From the NCBI GenBank assembly GCA_963719465.1, contig OY970386.1:1426001-1490000 (forward strand): a DNA stretch of 64,000 nucleotides, given 5' to 3'. This stretch comes from JALHUB01 sp963719465 (GTDB taxonomy: Bacteria; Chloroflexota; Dehalococcoidia; DSTF01; JALHUB01). Of this stretch, positions 34,021-42,227 are shown in pieces. The notes under the pieces are model-generated. The model was not told the origin of the DNA. It saw only the letters and a program-made list of their open reading frames with translations, and did no database searches. Each line of letters begins with the position of its first letter. Positions within the stretch are counted from its first letter, which is position 1. The position numbers and the translations under genes are program-made.

Positions 34021-34431
34021 ATGTCTTCCATGAGATCGATTCTTCTCTTCGCATCGTTCGGCGGGCTGCTGGCGCTGGCGGGCTGCGGGATCGGCAGCAA
34101 CCGGACGTACCAGGAGCCGCTGGCGGCGGTTCACATTGTCGGGACGCCGGTGGCCGGCCAATCGCTACAGGTGGAGGTGGATTACCGGCAGACCTACCCG
34201 GTGGACGTGAACGTCGAATGCGACCTGAAGCAGAACGGCTCGGTCGTGCAGACGATCGGGACGGGGGTGGTGCCGGGACAGCCCGGAGCAAAGCCGGACG
34301 ATCCGCCAAAGACGGGGCAGCTCGTGTTTCCGTTCACGGTGTCGAAGGCCGGCGACTATCAGGTGTCGTGCTTCACGCCGGAAGACGTGGAGAACAAGAT
34401 GAAGTCGTCGCTGCACATCCAGGCGCAGTAG
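34021..34431 (+). CDS. Small predicted lipoprotein
   Basis: 136 aa. The signal peptide ends in a lipobox LAGC with the lipidated cysteine near residue 22, followed by a Gly/Ser-rich linker and a beta-rich domain containing two cysteines (VECDLK and VSCFTP) that could form a disulfide. ATG 34021 is preferred (AAGG 6 bp upstream) over a GTG 24 bp earlier. No named family recognised; function unknown. It points away from prfB. Confidence 0.65.
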   Translation: MSSMRSILLFASFGGLLALAGCGIGSNRTYQEPLAAVHIVGTPVAGQSLQVEVDYRQTYPVDVNVECDLKQNGSVVQTIGTGVVPGQPGAKPDDPPKTGQLVFPFTVSKAGDYQVSCFTPEDVENKMKSSLHIQAQ

Positions 34432-34452
34432 GCATGGCTGCGCCGTTCTCGC

Positions 34453-34761
34453 TCAGGCGGCGCGACGGCGGCGGGCTGCCTGGCCGCGGCGGACGAACTT
34501 GAAGAACCGGCTCTCCCTGCCGTCGCGGGTCTGCTCCTGGTAGACGAACTCCAGCTTCTTGTCGTCGAACTTGTGGAAGAAGTCGTCCCAGGAGACTTCG
34601 CTCAGGGAGCCCTCGGCGCCGTAGCCGGGGAAGGTGATGCGAAGGAGGCCGGCGTCGCCCCTGCCGGCGGTGCGGGCTACGGAGGATGGTCTGCCGCCCC
34701 GCTCCTCGGCCCATTTCCGGATCGTCTCGTGGTCGGTGGTGATCTTTGTCTCGCCTGCCAT
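34453..34761 (-). CDS. Small conserved protein of unknown function
   Basis: 102 aa. The start at 34761 is decided by a perfect AAAGGAGGT upstream; a longer frame to 34857 lacks support. The protein begins MAGETKITTDHETIRKWAEE, continues RGGRPSSVARTAGRGDAG and LLRITFPGYG, and ends in a basic RRGQAARRRRAA. I recall a widespread family of small proteins with this DHxxIRxWAEERGG pattern but no established function. It is convergent with the lipoprotein gene. Confidence 0.7.
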   Translation of the reverse strand: MAGETKITTDHETIRKWAEERGGRPSSVARTAGRGDAGLLRITFPGYGAEGSLSEVSWDDFFHKFDDKKLEFVYQEQTRDGRESRFFKFVRRGQAARRRRAA

Positions 34762-34843
34762 CAGCACGTACCTCCTTTCGACCGCTAAGTCGATCCTTGA
34801 ACACGGGGGCAAGGAAGTCATTGACGGCGGGTCAAGAAGAAGG

Positions 34844-34858
34844 GAAGTGGGCGGCAAG
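34844..34858. repeat. 15-bp direct repeat, left copy, flanking the R-M genes
   Basis: GAAGTGGGCGGCAAG, identical to 37046-37060, lies just outside the stop codon of the restriction-endonuclease-like gene. Both copies are preceded by GGTCAAG-like sequence (within about 30 bp) and followed by GCGCCGCC. They bracket the whole two-gene module. Confidence 0.7.
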
Positions 34859-34878
34859 CGCGCTGCGGATAGCGCCGC

Positions 34879-35619
34879 CTAGTCGCGGAAGACGGTCAGC
34901 AGTTCGGACAAATCGTGAAGTTCTGCCGTCCGTCCGTCAACGTGTGCCACGTCTACAACCAACCTCTTGCATACGTGAAAGACGGCGTCGATTCTGTATT
35001 CCGAGATCACCTTATCCAAGCGAGCGGGATTGTATTCGTTTGTGGCCACATAGAACTTCAAACGCGGCCGTACGGTTTTAAAGTACCCGCACTCGTCCTT
35101 CAGGTCTTTGAGGCGGTCATGTCGAAGGCTCCATTTCGCTGATACAACGGCAACTTCCGATCCGCCTGCGACGGCTACTATGTCGGGGCAGGATCTGGGT
35201 GCCTCCGTGCTTCGCACTTCTGGAAAGACTGACTTTCCTATCGCTCCCTCGGGCAAGAAGGTATACTTCGGCGAAGAAAAGTGCTGAAGCAGCAGGAGCA
35301 GCGATTCCACGAATCCTATGCCCAGGGGGTTCTGTCGTTGGGGCAAGTGAGGGAAAATAGGGCTCTTGAGCAGCAAGTCGACGTTGTCTGCGACATCCTT
35401 TGGATCGCAGCCAAAATCGATGGCCAAAGCGTTGTTCACTGCCAATGCGCGGGAAGACCACTTGGGCTTCAGCAGTTCATTACCATCAATGATGTGTGGC
35501 AGACCATGCTCGAACCACAGAAGCAGCCTGTAGATGCCCTGCCACGCCTCTGCTGGACTAGAGAGATGGTGTTCAAGGATCTGAGCGATGAACTCAGCGT
35601 ACCGCTCTCGCGTAGGCAT
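34879..35619 (-). CDS. Putative type II restriction endonuclease (PD-(D/E)xK fold)
   Basis: 246 aa. PD at residues 145-146 and K162 in SAKWSLRHDR form a PD-(D/E)xK-like core, with Ser at the usual acidic position (S-x-K). The rest is mixed alpha/beta with no named domain that I recognise. The start codon overlaps the stop of the upstream DNA methyltransferase (TAATG), a coupling typical of restriction-modification pairs. Lower GC than the neighbouring housekeeping genes. The recognition site cannot be read from the sequence; the restriction role is inferred from fold motif and position. Confidence 0.7.
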   Translation of the reverse strand: MPTRERYAEFIAQILEHHLSSPAEAWQGIYRLLLWFEHGLPHIIDGNELLKPKWSSRALAVNNALAIDFGCDPKDVADNVDLLLKSPIFPHLPQRQNPLGIGFVESLLLLLQHFSSPKYTFLPEGAIGKSVFPEVRSTEAPRSCPDIVAVAGGSEVAVVSAKWSLRHDRLKDLKDECGYFKTVRPRLKFYVATNEYNPARLDKVISEYRIDAVFHVCKRLVVDVAHVDGRTAELHDLSELLTVFRD

Positions 35620-36935
35620 TAGGCAGGCCTGGTAAAAGCGACGACTTGCTCGCCATGCATTCGAGCCTCAATGCCCATCTTGTCGCTCGCGTGACTTATA
35701 GGCATCAGACGACGATTTCGGTCTATCGGTCGGTCTTTTACTCCTACCAGTCGAAAACCAATGCGTTCCCCCAGTTCAGCCAAGATCAGGGCTGTGGGAA
35801 TCTCTATGCCCCGCACTGTGGAGGAGCCGACAACCACGATCGCCGAACGGCCTTTGCGCGATACGCGGTATATCTCGCCCAGGACGATCAACATATCGTG
35901 GAAGTAGCGAACAATTACTCGGGCCCTTCTTGCATCCCGTTCTAGTAGATCTTTCATCACCCGCTGGCAGGTCTCGCTGTCCATCACGCTATCATCTTCG
36001 AGCGGCAATTCGGCGCCAATATAGGTGCGACGCATTTTGGACAAGGCCCCGACAGCATGACCCAGCCATACGAGCGAGAATTTGTGTGCGCGCATGTAAT
36101 CGATGGCATTGGCGTAAGGCGGAGAGGTGACTATCAAGTCTGCAGTCTCATTTCGCAGAGGAAGAGATCGAGAGTCTGACCTCAGGACATGGGCGACGCC
36201 GGGCCAATCTGCGGCCGACGCAAGTGCCCGGTTCACCTTCTCGAGCTTCTCCCTGAACACGTCAACGGCGTTCTTGATCCGTTTGTCGGTGACCTTATGG
36301 GGGCGGGTATGTGCAAGATCTCTTGCCAGTGAGACTCCTCCGCTCTTTGTGATAATTATGGAGGAGAACACAACGTCGAACAGACGGCGATACGGATGCT
36401 CGACAAGCTTCTCAATCGCTTCTCTCAGAGCGGCAAGTTCGCATATTGTTCCTGCCTCGAACCAGTATTGGATGAACTTCCTGCTCTCGTCATCGAAGGC
36501 AGATAGGCTCCTTTCATGGTAGCCAGGCCCTACGCTTGCCAAGATCAGCCGCGCATAGTCGCTGACGCTCTCCCCCAGAAGGGCAACGGCTTCGGGATCA
36601 AGGGAGCTGGTCTTTGCCGAACAAATCGCGACAGCCAGGGGGTCCAAGTCTATGCCTATTCCTACCCTGCCGGCCATCGCGGCTTCGACAAGCGCGGTTC
36701 CTGAGCCGGCCATCGGGTCGAGGACAATGTCGCCTACGTCGGTGAGTTCTTCAATGAATGTCCGCGGTAGCTGAGGCGGGAATTTGGCGGCAAAAGCGTG
36801 AGTGTTGTGGCTCGCGTAGGCTGTATTGTGGCCGCTGAAGCTCAAATCGCCGAGCAGCCGCGCTCTTAGACGGTTCTCCATCGCCGAATCGGCATAAGCT
36901 AGCTGAACGGGCTCGGCTACGCGTTTGGATGTCAT
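35619..36935 (-). CDS. DNA methyltransferase, TSPPY type (probably N4-cytosine)
   Basis: 438 aa. SAM-binding motif I VLDPMAGSGTALVEAA (residues 71-86) precedes catalytic motif IV TSPPYANAIDY (270-280). TSPPY is usual for N4-cytosine methyltransferases, though N6-adenine cannot be excluded. About 190 residues between the motifs form the likely target-recognition region. The gene overlaps the endonuclease-like gene; together they make a candidate type II R-M system. Codon use and GC are visibly different from prfB and dnaE, consistent with horizontal transfer. Confidence 0.85.
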   Translation of the reverse strand: MTSKRVAEPVQLAYADSAMENRLRARLLGDLSFSGHNTAYASHNTHAFAAKFPPQLPRTFIEELTDVGDIVLDPMAGSGTALVEAAMAGRVGIGIDLDPLAVAICSAKTSSLDPEAVALLGESVSDYARLILASVGPGYHERSLSAFDDESRKFIQYWFEAGTICELAALREAIEKLVEHPYRRLFDVVFSSIIITKSGGVSLARDLAHTRPHKVTDKRIKNAVDVFREKLEKVNRALASAADWPGVAHVLRSDSRSLPLRNETADLIVTSPPYANAIDYMRAHKFSLVWLGHAVGALSKMRRTYIGAELPLEDDSVMDSETCQRVMKDLLERDARRARVIVRYFHDMLIVLGEIYRVSRKGRSAIVVVGSSTVRGIEIPTALILAELGERIGFRLVGVKDRPIDRNRRLMPISHASDKMGIEARMHGEQVVAFTRPA

Positions 36936-37045
36936 GCGGCACCGCTGTCGCGAAACGGATAGGGATACTTAGCAGATACGGCTGGCGCTGGGGAGAGAAT
37001 ACGCCTCTCTTTTGGCGCGGTCAAGGGTGGCCGAATGGAGAATGA

Positions 37046-37060
37046 GAAGTGGGCGGCAAG
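37046..37060. repeat. 15-bp direct repeat, right copy, flanking the R-M genes
   Basis: Identical to 34844-34858. Here it forms the left arm of the 11-bp hairpin at 37047-37074 that follows the SDR gene, so the right copy sits in an apparently native terminator. Confidence 0.7.
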
Positions 37061-37074
37061 AGCGCCGCCCACTT
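37047..37074 (-). terminator. Hairpin after the SDR gene
   Basis: AAGTGGGCGGC and GCCGCCCACTT form an 11-bp perfect stem with a 6-base loop, 25 bp beyond the stop of the minus-strand SDR gene. No long T-tract follows; a moderate terminator candidate. Confidence 0.5.
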
Positions 37075-37098
37075 CGGGGATGTTCGGTCTGTTCGAAG

Positions 37099-38019
37099 TT
37101 ATTCCTTCGGCGGCTGCGCGGGCCAGTCGTTCATGAGGCCCTTCGTCACCTTCTCCGGAATGATCTTGGAGATGGTGTCGACGGTCCAGTTCTCGGTGTT
37201 CTCGACGGAGGCGATAATCTCCGGCTCGGAGTAGAGGCCGATGAAGCCGTAGCGGACGAGGAAGTTGCGGCCGTTGACGTTGGCGGCCTCGTCGGTGCAG
37301 AGCCAGGCGACCATGGGGCCGACCTGCTCCGGGACCTGCTTCTCCATCTCGGCCAGCGCCTTCATGCCCGCTTCGCCGGCTCGCTCGAAGCGAGCGCGCA
37401 TGTCCGGGCTGAGGGTCATGCGGGTGGCGGCCTGCGGCCGGATGGCGTTGCAGCGCACGCCGTAGCGTCCCATTTCGCGGGCGAGGGTCCGGGTGAAGCC
37501 GACGATGCCTTCTTTGGCGGCGGCGTAGTTGGCCTGCCCGGGGTTGCCGAGGCCGGAGGTGGAGGCGGTGTTGATGATGACGCCGCCCTTGCGCTCCTGC
37601 CGGAAGTAAGCGCAGGCGGGCTTGGACAGGTTGTAGTGGCCGCGCAGGTGGACGGCTATGACGGCGTCCCAGTCCTCCGGCGCCATGTTGAAGATCATGC
37701 GGTCGCGGAGGATGCCGGCGTTGTTGATGATGATGTCGAGGCGGCCCCAGTTATCGAGCGCCAGCTTGACGAGCTTTTCGCCGGTCTCCGTCTCGACGAT
37801 GTTGTCGTGGTTCGCGGCGCCCTGAACGCCCATGGCCTTGAGCTCCTGAACGACCTGCTCGGCGGGAGTCGCGTTGCTGCCGCTGCCGTCGACCGCGGCG
37901 CCAACGTCGTTGATGATGACGTTCGCGCCTTCCGATGCCAGGGCCAGCGCCTCGCCACGGCCGATTCCACCACCGGCGCCGGTGACAATCGCTACTCTAC
38001 CCTTTAGTCTGTCACCCAT
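37099..38019 (-). CDS. Short-chain dehydrogenase/reductase, (3R)-hydroxyacyl-CoA dehydrogenase-like
   Basis: 306 aa. Rossmann cofactor motif TGAGGGIG, NNAG strand, and the catalytic Ser plus YAAAK. The insertion DVGAAVDGSGSNATPAEQVV after the second strand and the long C terminus resemble the dehydrogenase part of multifunctional beta-oxidation enzymes more than FabG. It probably acts on hydroxyacyl-CoA with NAD(P). The ATG at 38019 has GGAGGAG; an earlier frame extension lacks one. Stands alone between the R-M module and dnaE. Confidence 0.85.
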   Translation of the reverse strand: MGDRLKGRVAIVTGAGGGIGRGEALALASEGANVIINDVGAAVDGSGSNATPAEQVVQELKAMGVQGAANHDNIVETETGEKLVKLALDNWGRLDIIINNAGILRDRMIFNMAPEDWDAVIAVHLRGHYNLSKPACAYFRQERKGGVIINTASTSGLGNPGQANYAAAKEGIVGFTRTLAREMGRYGVRCNAIRPQAATRMTLSPDMRARFERAGEAGMKALAEMEKQVPEQVGPMVAWLCTDEAANVNGRNFLVRYGFIGLYSEPEIIASVENTENWTVDTISKIIPEKVTKGLMNDWPAQPPKE

Positions 38020-38108
38020 GTAACTCCTCCTCTGAATTAGGGTTTTGTGCCTTCCTTCACGCAAGCAGCTTTATAACCGATAGCCCGTTTCGACGCAAGT
38101 GCGTCGGG

Positions 38109-41100
38109 CTAGGGCTGCCCTTCGTATCCAGCAGGGGAAGCGGAGGCAGCGGCCGTCAGCGGTTCGCCGAAGGGGACGAGGCGGACTTCGCCGCAATCGC
38201 CGAACAGGGCGGCAAGCCGTCCGCAGAGCTCTTCGCAGGCGCGGGCGCGCGGCAACGACAGCGGCACCTGCTGGTCATCGCGGGTGTGGACGATGAGGCG
38301 GACTTCGTCGCCGCCCGGGAAGTCGGCTAGCGCGGCCATGAGGTCGGCGAGGCGCCGGCGGTCTTCTTCGTCGTCATGCGTCTCCTTCAGGGCGATGAGA
38401 ACGCGGCGCGAAGCGTTTTCACCGCCGGAAGCGTTGTTCTTCCTCACGGACGCGGACTTTGCGACGCCGGCGGGCGGTCTTTCGCGGCGAATCCAGTCGG
38501 GGATGGCGAACGGTTCGGACACGGGTCCCGCCTGGTATATGGCGACGTGCTGGGCGCTGACCTGGAGGCGCTCGCCGCGCTCGCGGATGCGGGCGAGAAG
38601 GATGAGGATGTTCCCTTCCCGCCAGAGGTCGCGGGTCTGGTCGAAGAGGTCGGGCCAGACGGTGACTTCGACGCTACCGGACAGGTCTTCGATGGTCGCG
38701 GCGCAGAAGGTCTTGCCGTCGCGGGTGAGCAGGTTGCGGGTGGAGGCGACCATGCCGGCGAGGACAACGTCGCGGCCGGCGAGCTCCAGCGTGACTTCGT
38801 TGCAGACGGCGGTGACGTGCTGCGAGAGGGCGGCGGCGGCGCCGGCGAAGGGGTGCTCGGAGACGTAGACGCCGAGCATCTCCTTCTCCCAGGCGAGCAT
38901 CTCGGCCCGGGGCGCCTCGGCGGGCTCGAGCTCGAGGCCGGGCAGAGGCGTGCTGACCGCTTCGCCGAAGAGGTCGAACATGGTGGTCTGGCCGGAGTCG
39001 CGCATGCGCTGCTCGCGCTGGGCGAGGGAGAGGATGCGGTCGACGTTGGCGAGAAGGGTGCCGCGGTCGCCGAGGACGTCGAGGGCGCCGGCCTTCGTCA
39101 GGCTCTCCAGGGCGCGTTTGTTGAGGGTGCGCAGGCCGCGGCGGCTCAGGTCTTCGACGGAGGCGAAGGGGCCGCTTTCTTTGCGGGCGGCGATGAGCCC
39201 TTCGACGGCGCCGGCTCCGACGTTCTTGACGACGGCGAGGCCGAAGCGGATGGCGGGAGAGCCGTCGTCCGAGGCCTCGATCTGGAAGTTGACGCCGCTG
39301 CGGTTGATGTCGGGTGGCAGGACGTCGATGCCCAGCTTGGCGCACTCGGCGACGGCGGCGGCGATGCGCTCTTGGGCGCCGGCGGGATGGCTGGAGGCGA
39401 GCCGGAGGACGGCGGTCAGGTACTCGGAGGGGTAGTTGGCCTTCAGGTAGGCGGTCTGGTAGGCGATGGTGGCGTAGGAGACGGCGTGGGCCTTGTTGAA
39501 GGCATAGCCGGCGAACGGCTCGATGAGATCGAACACCTGCTGCGCGGACGCCTCGCCGTAGCCGCGGGCGAGGGCGCCGGCGATGAAGCGCTCCTTCTCC
39601 GCCCGCATGACCGTCGCGATCTTCTTGCCCATCGCTTTGCGCATTACGTCCGCCTCGCCGAGGGTGTAGCCGGCGAACTTCTGGGCGATGAGCAGCACCT
39701 GGTCCTGGTAGACGATGACGCCGTAGGTCTCGTTCAGGATGTCCGCCAGGTCCGGATGCGGGTGCTGGATGCGGGCGCGGCCGTGCTTGGCGGCGCAGAA
39801 GGTGGGGATGTGCTGCATGGGGCCGGGCCGGTAGAGGGCGACCATGGCGGCCAGGTCGCCGATGGACGCAGGGCGCAGCTCCTGGATGTAGCGGCGCATG
39901 CCGGGGCTCTCAAGCTGGAATACACCGAACGTCTCGCCCTGGGAGAGCATGTCATAGGTCTTCGGGTCGCCGTCGGGGAGTGCCTTGATGTCGAGGTCGA
40001 CGCCGCGGGACTCGCGGACGATTTCGACGGCCTGGTCGAGGATCGTCAGGTTGACGAGGCCGAGGAAGTCCATCTTCAAAAGGCCGATTTCGGCGACCTG
40101 CTCCATCGCGAACTGAGTCATTGGGATGGGGCTCTCTTCGCCGTTCGCCGCTTCGCCGGAGCGGCCGCGGAATCGGGCGCTGGAGCGGCAGGTGCTCGAT
40201 GAGCGGCTGGCCGGAGATGACGACGCCGGCGGCATGGGTGCTGGCGTGGCGGGCGACGCCCTCCAGCTTCTGGGCAGTATCGACCAGGCGGCGCACCGGG
40301 TCGTCGAGGTCGTAAAGGCTGCGCAGCTCGACGCTCTCGGCGAGGGCCCGCTCGATGGTCATGTGGAGGGCGTTAGGGATCACGCGGGCCACGCGGTCGA
40401 CCTCGGCGTAAGTCATGCCGAGGGCACGGCCGAACGTCGCGGATGGCCGCCTTGGCGCCCATGGTACCGAAGGTGATGATTTGCGCCACGTGGTCGTAGC
40501 CGTACTTCTCGGCGACGTAGCGGATCACTTCGTCGCGGCGGTCATCGGCGAAGTCCATGTCGATATCGGGCATCTCGCGCCGCTCGACGTTGAGGAAGCG
40601 CTCGAAGACGAGGCGGAAGGCGAGCGGGTCGATGTCGGTGATGCCCAGGCAATAGAGGATGATACTGGCGGCGGCGCTGCCGCGGACACCCATGGCGATT
40701 CCCTGGCCGCGGGCGAAGAGGGCGAAGTCGCGGACGACGAGCATGTAGTTGGCGAAGCCGGTCTGGCGGACGACGGAAAGCTCGTAGTCGAGGCGGCGGC
40801 GCGGGTCCTCGGCGTCGGGCGGGTAGCGGAGGGCGAGGCCTTCGAGGCAGAGCCGCGCCAGGTAATCGTCGGCGGAAAGGCCGGGCGGGACCTCCGCCTG
40901 CGGCAGGTGGAGGTCGCCGAAGCGGAGGTCGAGGTCGCACGTCTCGGCGATGCGGGCGGTGTTTTCGATTGCTTCCGGCGTGTCGGGGAAGAGGTCGCGC
41001 ATCTCCTGCTCCGACTTCAGGTAGTAGGAGTCGTCGGGCATGCGGATGCGCTTTTCGTCCAGCAGGGACGAGTTGGTGCCGATGCAGAGGAGGATGTCCT

Positions 41101-41740
41101 GCGTCGGCGCGTCGGACTGGTTCACGTAGTGGACGTCGTTGGTCGCGACCAAGGGGATGCCGGTCTCGCGGGAGATGCGGACGAGCTGACGGTTTATTTC
41201 GGTGAGCTCCGGCATGCTGTGCTCCTGGAGCTCGAGGTAGTAGCGGCCGTCGAAGGTCTCCTGGTGCCAGCGGGCCACTTCGACCGCGTCATCGTAGCGG
41301 CCGGAGAGGAGCAGGTCGGCGAGCGTTCCGGCGCGGCAGCCGGAGAGGGCGATGAGGCCTTCGGAGTGCTCGCGAAGCAGCTCGCGGTCCATGCGCGGCT
41401 TGTAATAGTAGCCCTCGAGGTTGGCGCGGGTGACAAGCGTCAGCAGGTTGCGGTAGCCGGTCATGTTCTGGCAGAGAAGCGTCAGGTGGCGCGACTGCTT
41501 GTCCTTCGGCTCGCGGCTGAAGCGGGAGGCGGGCGCGACGTAGGCTTCGACGCCGATGATCGGCTTGACGCCTTGAGACCGGGCTTCCTTGTAGAAGTCG
41601 ATGGCGGCGTAGAGGTTGCCGTGGTCGGTGAGGGCGATGGACTCCTGGCCGAGCTCGCGGGCGCGGCGCATGAGGTCGGTCACGCGGGCGAGGCCGTCGA
41701 GGAGGCTGAACTCCGTGTGGACATGAAGGTGGGAGAACAT
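38109..41740 (-). CDS. dnaE: DNA polymerase III alpha subunit, with two single-base frameshifts
   Basis: Replicative polymerase. The PHP domain starts at MFSHLHVHTEFSLLDG; the catalytic aspartates lie in MPDIDMDFADDRR; the palm and fingers continue through PMTQFAMEQ, MDFLGL and NKAHAVSYA; then come the tandem HhH (TLNKRALESLTKAGALD), OB domain and C-terminal tail. The reading frame breaks at two places: one extra base near 40433 (after AAIRDV) and one near 40170 (after HLPLQR). Removing both gives about 1,209 aa, a normal DnaE. Because the gene is essential, sequencing errors are more likely than true lesions. Confidence 0.9.
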
Positions 41741-41886
41741 GGGCTAAGCCATTATAGCAACGGCACGGCGTCGGAGGGCGGGAATTATGTTGAGCCGGGC
41801 GCTATCCGGCGAAAAAAAGACGGCGGGACGTCGGTTTGACGGCTTGTCGAAGGCCATGCTACGCTGAATTGGAGGGAAGGATTTCG

Positions 41887-42177
41887 ATGCTGGAAAACAA
41901 GACGACAGACGGCGATCTGCGCGAGAAGATCGAGGAGATACTGGAGGCGATCCGTCCGTCCCTTCAGGCGCACGGCGGCGACGTCAAGCTGGTCGACGTG
42001 ACGCCGGAGAAGGTCGCGCGGGTGGAGCTGACGGGCGCCTGCGGCGGCTGTCCCATGGCGAGCATCACGCTGAAGCTGGGCATCGAGCGCGTCCTGGCGG
42101 ACGAGGTACCAGAGCTTGCGGGCGTCGAAGCGGTGAACGCGGAGCTTAGCGGCTGGCCGGGGTTCGAACCAAGATAG
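41887..42177 (+). CDS. NifU C-terminal-domain protein (Fe-S cluster carrier)
   Basis: 96 aa, essentially a stand-alone Nfu domain. REKIEEILEAIRPSLQAHGGDVKLVDV is followed by the cluster-binding ACGGCPMA (CxxC). These proteins carry Fe-S clusters to apo-enzymes; clients here could include the endonuclease III and radical SAM proteins. The ATG at 41887 is chosen because of GGAGGGAAGG just upstream; longer in-frame extensions lack one. Followed directly by the 42-44-kb repeat array. Confidence 0.9.
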   Translation: MLENKTTDGDLREKIEEILEAIRPSLQAHGGDVKLVDVTPEKVARVELTGACGGCPMASITLKLGIERVLADEVPELAGVEAVNAELSGWPGFEPR

Positions 42178-42227
42178 CGCTTCGAGGCGAATATGACGAG
42201 GAGGCGTCGAGAGACGCCTCTTTTCAT

